A stretch of 64,000 bases of DNA from positions 33,613 through 97,612 of the forward strand of contig JADLBL010000025.1 in assembly GCA_020847735.1 (NCBI GenBank), read 5' to 3'. Position numbers and translations under genes: made by a program. Of this stretch, positions 46,063-53,345 are shown piece after piece. Each line of letters starts with the position of its first letter. Within the stretch, counting starts at the first letter, position 1. Below the pieces are notes generated by a model. The model made no database searches and had not been told where the DNA came from. It saw only the letters and a list, made by a program, of their open reading frames with translations. The DNA is from Candidatus Eisenbacteria bacterium (GTDB taxonomy: Bacteria; Eisenbacteria; RBG-16-71-46).

Positions 46063-47621
46063 ACGTCGCGGGCGTCGTCCGCAGCCGCCTCGCGCTGGTG
46101 CGCGCCTGGCTGTGGACGCGCTCTCGCGGGCGCCTGCGGCCGCGGGCGGGCGTGGCGACGGCGGCGCTCGCGCTGCTGCTCGCCGCCGCGCTCGGCGCCG
46201 CGCTCGCGATGGCGTTCGGCGGCCTGCGCTCCGCCGGGCTGCCCGAGGCCGGGGCGCGGGTTCTGCTCGCCTGGCTGTTCACCGCGACGCTGACCGGCGT
46301 GCTCGTCTTCGACCTGCACGAAGCGCTGGCCGCGCTCGTCACCGCCCCCGACCTGGACCTGCTGCGCGCCGCGCCGCTCTCGCCGCGCGCGCTCACCGCG
46401 CTCCGCCTGCTGGACGCGCTCCCGCGCTCGCTGCCCATCGTGCTCACCCTCGCGCTGCCCGCGACGGCGGCATTCGCGAGCGCCTACGGCCTGCGCGCGC
46501 CGGATCTGGCGGGCGCCGTGCCGGCGCTGCTCGCGCTGTGGCTCGCGCCCCTCGGCGCCGGGCTCGCGCTCGCGCTGCCGCTCGCGCGCGCGCTGCCGCC
46601 CGCGAGGGCGCGCGACCTGCTCGGCATGCTCGCGACCTTCGCGCTCGTCGCGGCCTGGCTCGCGAACGCGCTGCTCGTGCCGCGCGCCGGGTTCGACGAA
46701 GTCGCGGCCGGCGCGATCGGAGCACTGCCCGCGCCGCCGCGCTGGCTGCCCTCCACCCTCGCCGCGCAGGCGCTCGCGACGGATGGACCCCGCGCCGGGG
46801 CGATGGGCTGGCTCGCGCTGTCGGCCATCGCCGGGCTCGCGCTCGCCTGGTGGAGCACGCGGCGGCATCTCGAGGCGGCGCTCGACCGTTCCCAGGAGGC
46901 GCCGCGCCGGCTCGTCGTCGCGCGCGGCCGGCTCGTGCGGGCCACGCTCGCCGGGGCCTTCCTTTTCCGCGACGCACGGCTCTTCGCGCGCCAGTGGACC
47001 GTCGCGGCCGACGTCGTCGCGGCCTCGCTGCTGTGGATGCTGCTGCCGCTGCTCTCGGCCCCGCTGCTGCCGGCGCCCGAGCGGGAGCTCGCGCGCTCGA
47101 TGCTCGTGCTGCTCGCGGTCGGCATCGGCTACGAGGTCGGGGCGCGGGCGTTCGCGCTCGAGCGGGGCGGCGTCGCGTGGGCGCGCATCGCGCCGACCGG
47201 CGCGATGCGCTGGGTGCTGGGCAGGCTCGCGGGGGTCGGCGCGCTGGCGGCGGCGATGCTCGTGCCGGCCGGCGCGGCGGTGATGGTCGGCTTCCACCTG
47301 CCCGTCGGCGCGCTGGCGCCGCTGGCGGAGTGGACGCTGTCGGCGGCGGCCGTCTCGATCTCGCTCGGGCTGCTGACCGGGGCCGCCTTCGCCGACCCGG
47401 ACTGGAACCACCCCAGGGCCATGCTGAGTCCGGCCGGGCGACTGGCGGGAACGGCGCTCCTGCTTGTGCAGGCCGCTGGCTGGCTTGGGCTTGCCTTCTC
47501 GGGACTGGGCCCGCCCGCAGGGCTGCTGCTGGGCTCGAGCCTGGCAGTCGCCGGCATCGCCACGGCGGGCGCCGGACTGATCCTCTCGCGGCGCGACATG
47601 GGGACCGGCCAGAGTGTTTAG
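46059..47621 (+). CDS. ABC-2-like transporter permease
   Basis: Protein of 520 residues with about twelve membrane helices and very high Ala/Leu content. Helices cluster in two halves, with a cytoplasmic stretch at about 275-310 (RRHLEAALDRSQEAPRR). Recognised mainly by context: GTGA overlap with the ATPase gene. Resembles large permeases annotated as putative ABC-2 exporters. It closes the operon begun by the GT-C-like protein and esterase, which suggests export of a modified lipid or glycan. Confidence 0.8.
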   Translation: MNVAGVVRSRLALVRAWLWTRSRGRLRPRAGVATAALALLLAAALGAALAMAFGGLRSAGLPEAGARVLLAWLFTATLTGVLVFDLHEALAALVTAPDLDLLRAAPLSPRALTALRLLDALPRSLPIVLTLALPATAAFASAYGLRAPDLAGAVPALLALWLAPLGAGLALALPLARALPPARARDLLGMLATFALVAAWLANALLVPRAGFDEVAAGAIGALPAPPRWLPSTLAAQALATDGPRAGAMGWLALSAIAGLALAWWSTRRHLEAALDRSQEAPRRLVVARGRLVRATLAGAFLFRDARLFARQWTVAADVVAASLLWMLLPLLSAPLLPAPERELARSMLVLLAVGIGYEVGARAFALERGGVAWARIAPTGAMRWVLGRLAGVGALAAAMLVPAGAAVMVGFHLPVGALAPLAEWTLSAAAVSISLGLLTGAAFADPDWNHPRAMLSPAGRLAGTALLLVQAAGWLGLAFSGLGPPAGLLLGSSLAVAGIATAGAGLILSRRDMGTGQSV

Positions 47622-47954
47622 CGGGGCTGAAAGACCTTCGCTCCTGCGATTTGCGCAAACATATGCGGTGAAGGCAACTATGACGTTGCGGCAGGGCAGT
47701 CTCTCGGCGATACTGGCGCCCGAACAGCCGCCACCCGCAAGCGGCGAAGCGCGCTGACACCAGATTCCTGATGTGACGTTGCCGGAACAACGCTCTGACC
47801 CCAGCGGAGCGTCTTCCTGTTCGTAGATCGTTGTCCGAGGACGTGGCCCCCGCTCCCACGCCTGCGCATCCGCGAGTGCGCGGCCTCCTCGGGTTCGACG
47901 AACGGAAAGGCTCGACCGACTTCGCTGTTGGGTGAAACCACCGGGAGGTGCTCG
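47622..47954. other. Intergenic region before the secreted-paralogue pair
   Basis: 333 bases without a gene. It contains a perfect 10-bp palindrome TTTGCGCAAA (47650-47659) in a locally AT-richer patch, a promoter-like pair (47686-47714), and otherwise nothing that I recognise. The leader to the next gene would be about 230 bases, long enough for a regulatory RNA element. Confidence 0.5.
47686..47714 (+). promoter_or_regulatory. Candidate promoter for the secreted-paralogue genes
   Basis: TTGCGG (47686-47691), 17-bp spacer, GATACT (47709-47714). The palindrome TTTGCGCAAA lies 27 bases upstream of the -35, where an activator could bind. Confidence 0.4.
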
Positions 47955-48650
47955 ATGAAGAGACTGCCACGATTGGTGTTCCTTGCCGCACTCGTCCTCT
48001 TCGCCGCGCCGGCACAGTCGGCCACGCGGGAGTTCCTGTGCGGCTTCACCGGTTACGACTACGTCGTGCCCGCGATCCCCGGCGGCGGAGCGATTCCGAC
48101 GCCCTTCCTCGCGCTGAACGACGAGTATTGCGCGGTCGGCTTCGTGACCTCGATGAGCCCGCTGCTCGCGGGCGTCACGAACGCGGCGGACGAGCACACG
48201 TTCCACCTCGCCGAGGCGATGGCGTCGTCGGTTTACTGGGACGGCCAGGTGCTCGAGGTGGTGTTCGCGCCGCACGCGCGATTCCGACTGTACGAGGACA
48301 CGAACCACAACGCCGTCTACGGCGTGAACCCGGTGAACGCGACCTCGCCGTCCACGTTCATTGACGGCACGCTGATCCTCGGCGCCGACATCACGAACCT
48401 CGTGCTCGTGTACGACTACACGATCAACTCGGGCAACTTCGATTGCCAGGCGTCGCTCGACGAAGGCTCGCAGCTCGGGGCCGTGCCGGCCGCGCAGCGC
48501 GCGGGCTGGGTCATGAGCGGCACCGCCGGGCGTCCGAACTCGACGATCCCCGAGGGCTACGTGAACCAGCTGAGCGGCGAAGTCCAGATTCCCTCCGTGA
48601 CCCCCGCGGCGCATCGCTCGTGGGGCTCGATCAAGCGCCTTTACCGCTGA
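47955..48650 (+). CDS. Secreted protein A with C-terminal SWGxIKxLYR motif
   Basis: Protein of 231 residues with a signal peptide (KRLPRLVFLAALVLFAAPAQSA). The mature part is beta-rich with tyrosines and asparagines and three cysteines (two early, CGF and YCAV, one in FDCQ). It ends exactly in SWGSIKRLYR. The neighbour at 48694 ends in SWGRIKTLYR and shares the overall plan. I recognise no family. GGGAGG lies before the ATG. The pair may be surface or periplasmic proteins whose common tail directs export, anchoring or partner binding; that is inference. Confidence 0.8.
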   Translation: MKRLPRLVFLAALVLFAAPAQSATREFLCGFTGYDYVVPAIPGGGAIPTPFLALNDEYCAVGFVTSMSPLLAGVTNAADEHTFHLAEAMASSVYWDGQVLEVVFAPHARFRLYEDTNHNAVYGVNPVNATSPSTFIDGTLILGADITNLVLVYDYTINSGNFDCQASLDEGSQLGAVPAAQRAGWVMSGTAGRPNSTIPEGYVNQLSGEVQIPSVTPAAHRSWGSIKRLYR

Positions 48651-48693
48651 CCAGACCTGACATCCGGGCGTCTCGCCCCATGGGAGGTAGGAC

Positions 48694-49434
48694 ATGAAGA
48701 GGTACATCGGGTTGGCGGCTCTGATCGCGGTGCTCGCGCCGGCGGTCATGGCTCCCCTCGCCAATGCCCAGTGCGTTTCGGGGACCGGCACGAACATCCT
48801 GCTGAAGTGGGATGCCAACGGCTTCTCGTCGGAAGGCCCGGCCGCATACACGGGTTACGTCTCGCCCGCGGGCAACGTGCTGACCAACGTGCTCGCCGTG
48901 TCGCTGTTCTGCTCGCCGCTGGCCGCGCTGGACCCCAACAATCCGGCGCTCGAGTACACGATGGTGTGGAACGGCCTGGTCTCGAGCGGCACGACCACGG
49001 CGCCCTTCGGAGCGAGCGGCACGCGCTACACGACCGTGTACACCGGCGGCACCTTCGCGCTCTACGAGGGTCCCGTGAACGCGCGGCCGTACACCTCCGG
49101 GACCGTTCCGCTTCCCGGGGTGGCGCTGCCGCAGTACGCCGAAGGCACCGTGATCCTGAGCGGGCCGATCGACTCGCTGGTCACGCAGGTCACGGTCAGC
49201 AGCCTCGGCAGCGTGAGCGGCTCGTTCCGTGGCAAGTACCGCGTCACGGGCGGCCCCTACCTGAACCAGTTCTGCGCCGGAGTGCAGGTCGCCGCGCTCA
49301 TGGACGGCCTGTGGTACGCGCAGAATCCGCCCGCCGGCTACACCGGACACAACAACGGCAAGTTCGACGCTCCCGACTGCTCGACGCCCACGAGCAACAG
49401 CAGCTGGGGACGCATCAAGACGCTGTATCGCTGA
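48694..49434 (+). CDS. Secreted protein B with C-terminal SWGxIKxLYR motif
   Basis: Protein of 246 residues, signal peptide MKRYIGLAALIAVLAPAVMAPLANA. The mature part is beta-rich, rich in Gly, Thr and Ser (GTILSGPIDSL-type strands, VSGSFRGKYRVTGGPYL), with four cysteines. The C-terminus SWGRIKTLYR repeats that of the upstream protein. GGGAGG-TAGGAC precedes the ATG; the gap between the two genes is 43 bases, so they share a transcript. A hairpin at 49452 follows. Family unknown; the C-terminal decapeptide is the only clear shared signature. Confidence 0.8.
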   Translation: MKRYIGLAALIAVLAPAVMAPLANAQCVSGTGTNILLKWDANGFSSEGPAAYTGYVSPAGNVLTNVLAVSLFCSPLAALDPNNPALEYTMVWNGLVSSGTTTAPFGASGTRYTTVYTGGTFALYEGPVNARPYTSGTVPLPGVALPQYAEGTVILSGPIDSLVTQVTVSSLGSVSGSFRGKYRVTGGPYLNQFCAGVQVAALMDGLWYAQNPPAGYTGHNNGKFDAPDCSTPTSNSSWGRIKTLYR

Positions 49435-49451
49435 CGGCCCCCTTGCCGTCC

Positions 49452-49484
49452 TCGCGCCCGGCGCCCATGGGGTGCCGGGCGCGA
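49452..49484 (+). terminator. Terminator hairpin after secreted protein B
   Basis: Perfect 11-bp stem (TCGCGCCCGGC with its complement) and 11-base loop, 18 bases past the stop, followed by TGCTTTGC. Confidence 0.55.
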
Positions 49485-49525
49485 TGCTTTGCGGAGCCCG
49501 CCCGGGCGCCGGTCGCACCGCACGC

Positions 49526-49555
49526 TTGACGGATCGCGGCCCCGGCTCCAGAACT
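49526..49555 (+). promoter_or_regulatory. Promoter of the pseudo-receiver gene
   Basis: TTGACG (49526-49531), 18-bp spacer, AGAACT (49550-49555), with the start codon only seven bases later. Same -35 and spacer as the lexA and rpmH promoters; implies a leaderless transcript. Confidence 0.5.
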
Positions 49556-49562
49556 CCCCGGC

Positions 49563-49937
49563 ATGGCCGATCCCGTTCCGCCCCGCCGCGTGCTCGCCGT
49601 CGTGCCCGACCTCTTCTTCGCGAGCCGGATCGCGGCGACCGCCAAACTCGCGGACGTGGGCGTCGCGTTCGTCCCCCTCGCCGGCACGCACGCGGCGTGC
49701 GCGGCCGCGCCGCCCGACCTGCTGATCGTGGACCTGCACGCGGGCCCCGAGGTGCCGGTTCTCCTGCGCGCGCTCAAGGCCGACGCCGCCACGGCGGCGG
49801 TGCCGCTCGTCGGCTTTCACTCGCACGTGGACATCGAGACCCGCAAGGCGGCGCTCGCCGCCGGGCTCGATCGGGCGCTGCCGCGCTCGGCGTTCGTCGC
49901 CCGCCTGGCGGACCTGCTCGCCGGACGCGAAGCCTGA
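49563..49937 (+). CDS. Stand-alone CheY-like receiver domain, possibly degenerate
   Basis: Protein of 124 residues with the receiver fold: VLAVVPDLFFASRI (strand 1), DLLIVDLHAG with the phospho-acceptor-type aspartate, VPLVGFHSHVD (strand 4) and ALPRSAFVARLADLL at the end. The acidic pair after strand 1 is reduced to a single D, and the usual lysine of strand 5 is replaced by R, so phosphorylation is doubtful. It is a single-domain protein with no output. It could act as a phosphate sink or a protein-binding module. No Shine-Dalgarno; leaderless-type promoter. Confidence 0.7.
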   Translation: MADPVPPRRVLAVVPDLFFASRIAATAKLADVGVAFVPLAGTHAACAAAPPDLLIVDLHAGPEVPVLLRALKADAATAAVPLVGFHSHVDIETRKAALAAGLDRALPRSAFVARLADLLAGREA

Positions 49938-50022
49938 ACCGCGGGAGCGGCCGGGCGCGGGAGCCACGGGCTTCGCGCGACCGGCGGACCGCGAGCCGTT
50001 TTCGCGCCCCGCGACGGGTGGC

Positions 50023-50028
50023 TATACT
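50023..50028 (+). promoter_or_regulatory. -10 box for the zinc-ribbon gene
   Basis: TATACT, the best -10 in the window, 42 bases before the zinc-ribbon ATG. A weak TTTTCG lies 18 bases upstream of it. Confidence 0.5.
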
Positions 50029-50070
50029 CCCGCGGCCGTCCCACCACCCCCGCGAGGATCGAGAGTCGCC

Positions 50071-50238
50071 ATGACGAACCCCACGACCAGCCGGAACGAC
50101 GCCGAGCGCGCCTACATCTCGTGTCCGGGCTGCGGCCGGCACGACTGGGTGCTGTGGCCGGCCGGCCAGGACGCGTATCACTGGAAGTGCTTCAACTGTC
50201 ACAAGCAGTTCGATCTTCACCGGGGCGCGGCGCACTGA
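50071..50238 (+). CDS. Small zinc-ribbon protein (55 residues)
   Basis: Short protein with two CxxC knuckles: SCPGCGRHDW (C18, C21) and KCFNCHKQFD (C40, C43), the pattern of a four-cysteine zinc ribbon. GAGGATCGAGAG precedes the ATG. No known family is recognised; such small ribbons often bind nucleic acid or act as accessory subunits. It has its own promoter and a hairpin after the stop, and lies just before queE. Confidence 0.75.
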   Translation: MTNPTTSRNDAERAYISCPGCGRHDWVLWPAGQDAYHWKCFNCHKQFDLHRGAAH

Positions 50239-50249
50239 ACCGCGCCCGA

Positions 50250-50276
50250 CCGCGGACCCGGCAGCCGGGTCCGCGG
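50250..50276 (+). terminator. Strong hairpin after the zinc-ribbon gene
   Basis: Perfect 12-bp stem (CCGCGGACCCGG with its complement) and three-base loop CAG, 11 bases past the stop. No T tract follows. It would separate this gene from queE. Confidence 0.5.
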
Positions 50277-50323
50277 CGTGCCGGGATGCTCCATCCGCGG
50301 CGCCCCGCGCGCCCGGAGCGGCC

Positions 50324-51004
50324 ATGAAACCCACCGCTTCCGCCACGACCCTGCGCATCGCCGAATCGTTCCTCTCGCTGCAGGGCGAGGGCCCGACCGC
50401 CGGCACGCCCGCCCACTTCCTGCGCCTGCAGGGTTGCGACGTCGGCTGCCGCTGGTGCGACAGCCGCTACACCTGGGACGCGGCCCGCGGCGGGGAAGTA
50501 CCGCTCGAGCAGGCGCTCGGCGCATTGCGCGCGCTCGGCGAGGCGCCGCTGCTGGTCGTCACCGGCGGCGAGCCGCTCGAGCACCCGGGCGTGCGCGAGT
50601 TGCTCACGGCCGCGCTCGGTCTGTGGCCGCGCGTCGAGGTCGAAACCAGCGGCCTGCGACCGCCGCTGCTCACGCACGCGCGACTGGCCTACAACTGTTC
50701 CCCCAAGCTGCCCTCGGCGACCGACCGCTGGGAGGAGACGTGGGGGCACGCCGCGGCGTTCGCCTGCGATCCGAACACGACCTTCAAGCTCGTGGTCGGC
50801 GAGGACCCCGACACGGCGGACGCGCTGCGCCTGGTCGCGGCGTGCGCGCTGCCCCGCGCGCGGGTCGTGCTCATGCCCGAGGGCCTGACCGACGCGGCGG
50901 TTCACGCCCGCGCGCTCGCGCTGGCCGAAGTGTGCAAGCGGGAGGGCCTGCGTTTCGGGCCGCGCCTGCACGTCTGGCTGTGGGGCGCGCGGAGGGGCGT
51001 GTGA
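50324..51004 (+). CDS. queE: QueE, 7-carboxy-7-deazaguanine synthase (radical SAM)
   Basis: Enzyme of 226 residues in queuosine/7-deazaguanine synthesis, converting carboxytetrahydropterin to [28 protein letters not shown] leads into the radical-SAM cluster CxxxCxxC (C38, C42, C45 in [11 protein letters not shown]), followed by [12 protein letters not shown]. An insertion near 130-150 is modest. The stop overlaps the queC start (GTGA). Confidence 0.95.
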   Translation: MKPTASATTLRIAESFLSLQGEGPTAGTPAHFLRLQGCDVGCRWCDSRYTWDAARGGEVPLEQALGALRALGEAPLLVVTGGEPLEHPGVRELLTAALGLWPRVEVETSGLRPPLLTHARLAYNCSPKLPSATDRWEETWGHAAAFACDPNTTFKLVVGEDPDTADALRLVAACALPRARVVLMPEGLTDAAVHARALALAEVCKREGLRFGPRLHVWLWGARRGV

Positions 51005-51699
51005 GCGCGCGCGCGGTCGTGCTGCTCTCGGGCGGGCTCGATTCGGCGACGTGCCTGGCGTGGGCACGCTCGCGCGGCTTCGAGTGCCGGTCGCTGGCGT
51101 TCGACTACGGCCAGCGCCACCGCGTCGAGCTCGAGGCGGCGGCCCGCGTGGCGGCGGCGCTGGGCGCGGTGGACCACCGCGTCGTGCGCGTGGACCTCGG
51201 CGCGATCGGCGGCTCCGCGCTCACCGCCGACCTGCCGGTGCCGCGGGGCCGCGACGAGGCGGCGATGGCCGCCGAGATCCCGGTCACCTACGTGCCGGCG
51301 CGCAACACCGTCTTTCTCGCGATCGCGCTCGGCCTCGCCGAGACCCTCGGCAGCGCCGACCTCGTCGCGGGCATGAACGCGATTGACTACTCGGGTTACC
51401 CGGACTGCCGGCCCGAGTTCGTGCGCGCCTTCGAAGCGCTGGCACGCCTCGCGACGCGCGCCGGCGCCCACGGAGCCCGCTTCACGGTGCACACGCCGTT
51501 GATGCAGCTCGACAAGGCGGGCATCATCCGGCTCGGCGTCTCGCTCGGCGTGGACTACTCGCTCACGCACTCGTGCTACGATCCCGCGCTCGACGGCCGC
51601 GCCTGCGGCGCCTGCGATTCCTGCCGGCTCCGCGCGAGGGGTTTTCGCGCCGCGGGAGTCCCCGATCCCACCCGCTACGTTTCATCACCCGAGGACTGA
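51001..51699 (+). CDS. queC: QueC, 7-cyano-7-deazaguanine (preQ0) synthase
   Basis: Enzyme of 232 residues that turns CDG into preQ0 with ATP and ammonia. The PP-loop is LLSGGLDS (residues 8-15), then [26 protein letters not shown], and the C-terminal zinc site with four cysteines ([14 protein letters not shown]). GTG start overlaps queE; queD begins three bases after its stop. All three enzymes of the branch after GTP cyclohydrolase are together, so preQ0 for tRNA queuosine or DNA modification can be made. Confidence 0.95.
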   Translation: MSARAVVLLSGGLDSATCLAWARSRGFECRSLAFDYGQRHRVELEAAARVAAALGAVDHRVVRVDLGAIGGSALTADLPVPRGRDEAAMAAEIPVTYVPARNTVFLAIALGLAETLGSADLVAGMNAIDYSGYPDCRPEFVRAFEALARLATRAGAHGARFTVHTPLMQLDKAGIIRLGVSLGVDYSLTHSCYDPALDGRACGACDSCRLRARGFRAAGVPDPTRYVSSPED

Positions 51700-51702
51700 C
51701 GT

Positions 51703-52068
51703 TTGCGCGTCGAACTGACCCGGCGATTCCGCTTCGAGTCGGCCCACCGCCTGCCGATGGTGCCGCCGGAGCACAAGTGTTTCCGCGTGCACGGGCATTC
51801 GTTCCGCGTGGACGTTTCGCTTTCGGGCGAAGTGGACCCGCAGAAGGGCTGGCTCGTGGACTTCGGCGAGATCAGCGCCATCGTCGAGCCGGTGCTGAAG
51901 CAGGAGCTGGATCACCGGCTGCTCAACGACGTGCCCGGCCTTGGGAACCCGACCTCCGAGGTGCTGTGCGGGTGGCTGTGGAAGCGCCTGCAGCCGCTCG
52001 TCCCGCACCTGTCCGCCATCACCGTCCACGAAACCTGCACCGCCCGCTGCACCTACCGCGGCGAATAG
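51703..52068 (+). CDS. queD: QueD, 6-carboxy-tetrahydropterin synthase
   Basis: Enzyme of 121 residues. Zinc ligands H15 (ESAHRL), H30 and H32 (VHGHSF), and catalytic C26 (EHKCF) are all present; DHRLLNDVPGLGNPTSE and ITVHETCTARCTYRG complete the family pattern. The start is TTG at 51703 with GAGG eight bases upstream; no other start fits the conserved N-terminus. Last gene of queE-queC-queD; folE is not in the window. Confidence 0.95.
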   Translation: MRVELTRRFRFESAHRLPMVPPEHKCFRVHGHSFRVDVSLSGEVDPQKGWLVDFGEISAIVEPVLKQELDHRLLNDVPGLGNPTSEVLCGWLWKRLQPLVPHLSAITVHETCTARCTYRGE

Positions 52069-52264
52069 CCGCGCCGCCGCCGCTGCCGCGCGGTCGGAAG
52101 CGGGACCCTCACACGATTGTCCGCAACCTGACGCGCCGGCGGGAATGGAACCCGCATCGGGAGCGTTGAAACCCGCGAACGACACACGCACCCCGAGAAT
52201 TTCGCTTCGGGATGGCCCGCCGGCGGCCGAGACCTCCGGCGAACCCGATCCCCGGGAGCCCGAA

Positions 52265-53185
52265 ATGAGCAAGCACCGCGTATTCGTCACTGGAGCCACC
52301 GGCTACCTCGGCAGCGCGATCGCCGCGCGACTCGCGCGCGCCGGCCACGAGGTGACCGGCCTCACCCGCGACCTCGCGAGCACCTCCACGCTCGAAGCCA
52401 TGGGCGTCCACCCCGTGGTCGGCGACCTCGCCGACGCCGAAAGCTGGATCGGCGTTCTTCAGAACTGCGACAGCGCCGTGCACGCGGCGTTCGACGCCAG
52501 CACCGGAGCTTCGGAAACCGACCACCACGCCCTCGAGGCGTTCCGGGTCGCGGCGCTCGACGGACGGCTGCGCCGCGTGCTCTACACGAGCGGCGTATGG
52601 GTGAACGGGCCGACCGACGGCCAGGTGCTCGACGAGTCCGCACCGATCCGGCCGCTCGAGATCTCGCAGTGGCGCGCCGCGCACGAGGAGGTCGCGCTCG
52701 ACCTGTCCGCGCACGAGGTCGCGACCATCGTCCTGCGCCCCGGCATGGTGTATGGCGGCGGCCGCGGCATCCTCGGCGCCTGGTTCGCCGAAGCGCAGCA
52801 CGCCCGGACCGTCACCTATCCGGGTGACGGCTCGCAGCACTGGGCCATGGTCCACCGCGACGACGTCGCCGAGGCCTACGCGCTGGCGCTCGAGGACGGC
52901 GAAAGCGGGCAGCGCTACCTGCTGTGCGACGACTCCCGGCACACGGTGAAACAGCTCGCCGAGGCGGCCGCGGCCGCCGCCGGCGCGACCGCGAAGCCGC
53001 TGCCGGCCGACGAGGTCGTGCGGACCCTGGGCGTCTTCGGCAAGGCGCTGCTGAGCGACGCGATGTTCACCTCGGCCAGGGCCCGGCGCGAACTGGGCTG
53101 GGTGCCGCGCCACGCGTCGTTCGTGAGCGAGGCGCCCAGGCTCTGGCGCGAGTGGACCGAGGCACGAGCGGCCGCGGTTTCCTGA
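52265..53185 (+). CDS. NAD(P)-dependent epimerase/dehydratase-like (extended SDR) protein
   Basis: Protein of 306 residues with Rossmann motif VTGATGYLGSAIA (residues 8-20). The serine region is YTSGVWVNG. The usual catalytic YxxxK is not found; the aligned segment reads ISQWRAAHEEVAL, with no tyrosine or lysine at the expected spacing, so it belongs to the atypical branch that may bind NAD(P) without dehydrogenase chemistry. RPGMVYGGGRG and WAMVHRDDVAEAYALALE are standard. GGGAG lies six bases before the ATG. It stands alone with 196 and 160 bases of gene-free DNA on either side. Confidence 0.85.
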   Translation: MSKHRVFVTGATGYLGSAIAARLARAGHEVTGLTRDLASTSTLEAMGVHPVVGDLADAESWIGVLQNCDSAVHAAFDASTGASETDHHALEAFRVAALDGRLRRVLYTSGVWVNGPTDGQVLDESAPIRPLEISQWRAAHEEVALDLSAHEVATIVLRPGMVYGGGRGILGAWFAEAQHARTVTYPGDGSQHWAMVHRDDVAEAYALALEDGESGQRYLLCDDSRHTVKQLAEAAAAAAGATAKPLPADEVVRTLGVFGKALLSDAMFTSARARRELGWVPRHASFVSEAPRLWREWTEARAAAVS

Positions 53186-53345
53186 TCGCCGGGCGCCGCA
53201 CGCCCGACGACTCCGCGCGCGGAACGCGGTCGCCGGATCCGCCGGGCGGCCGCCGAACTCCGACCTTCCGGCCCGGCAGGCCATTCCGCCGGGCCGCTCC
53301 CGCCCGTGGCGCGTCCGCGGCCCGCGCGGTTAACCTGCCGGGCGC

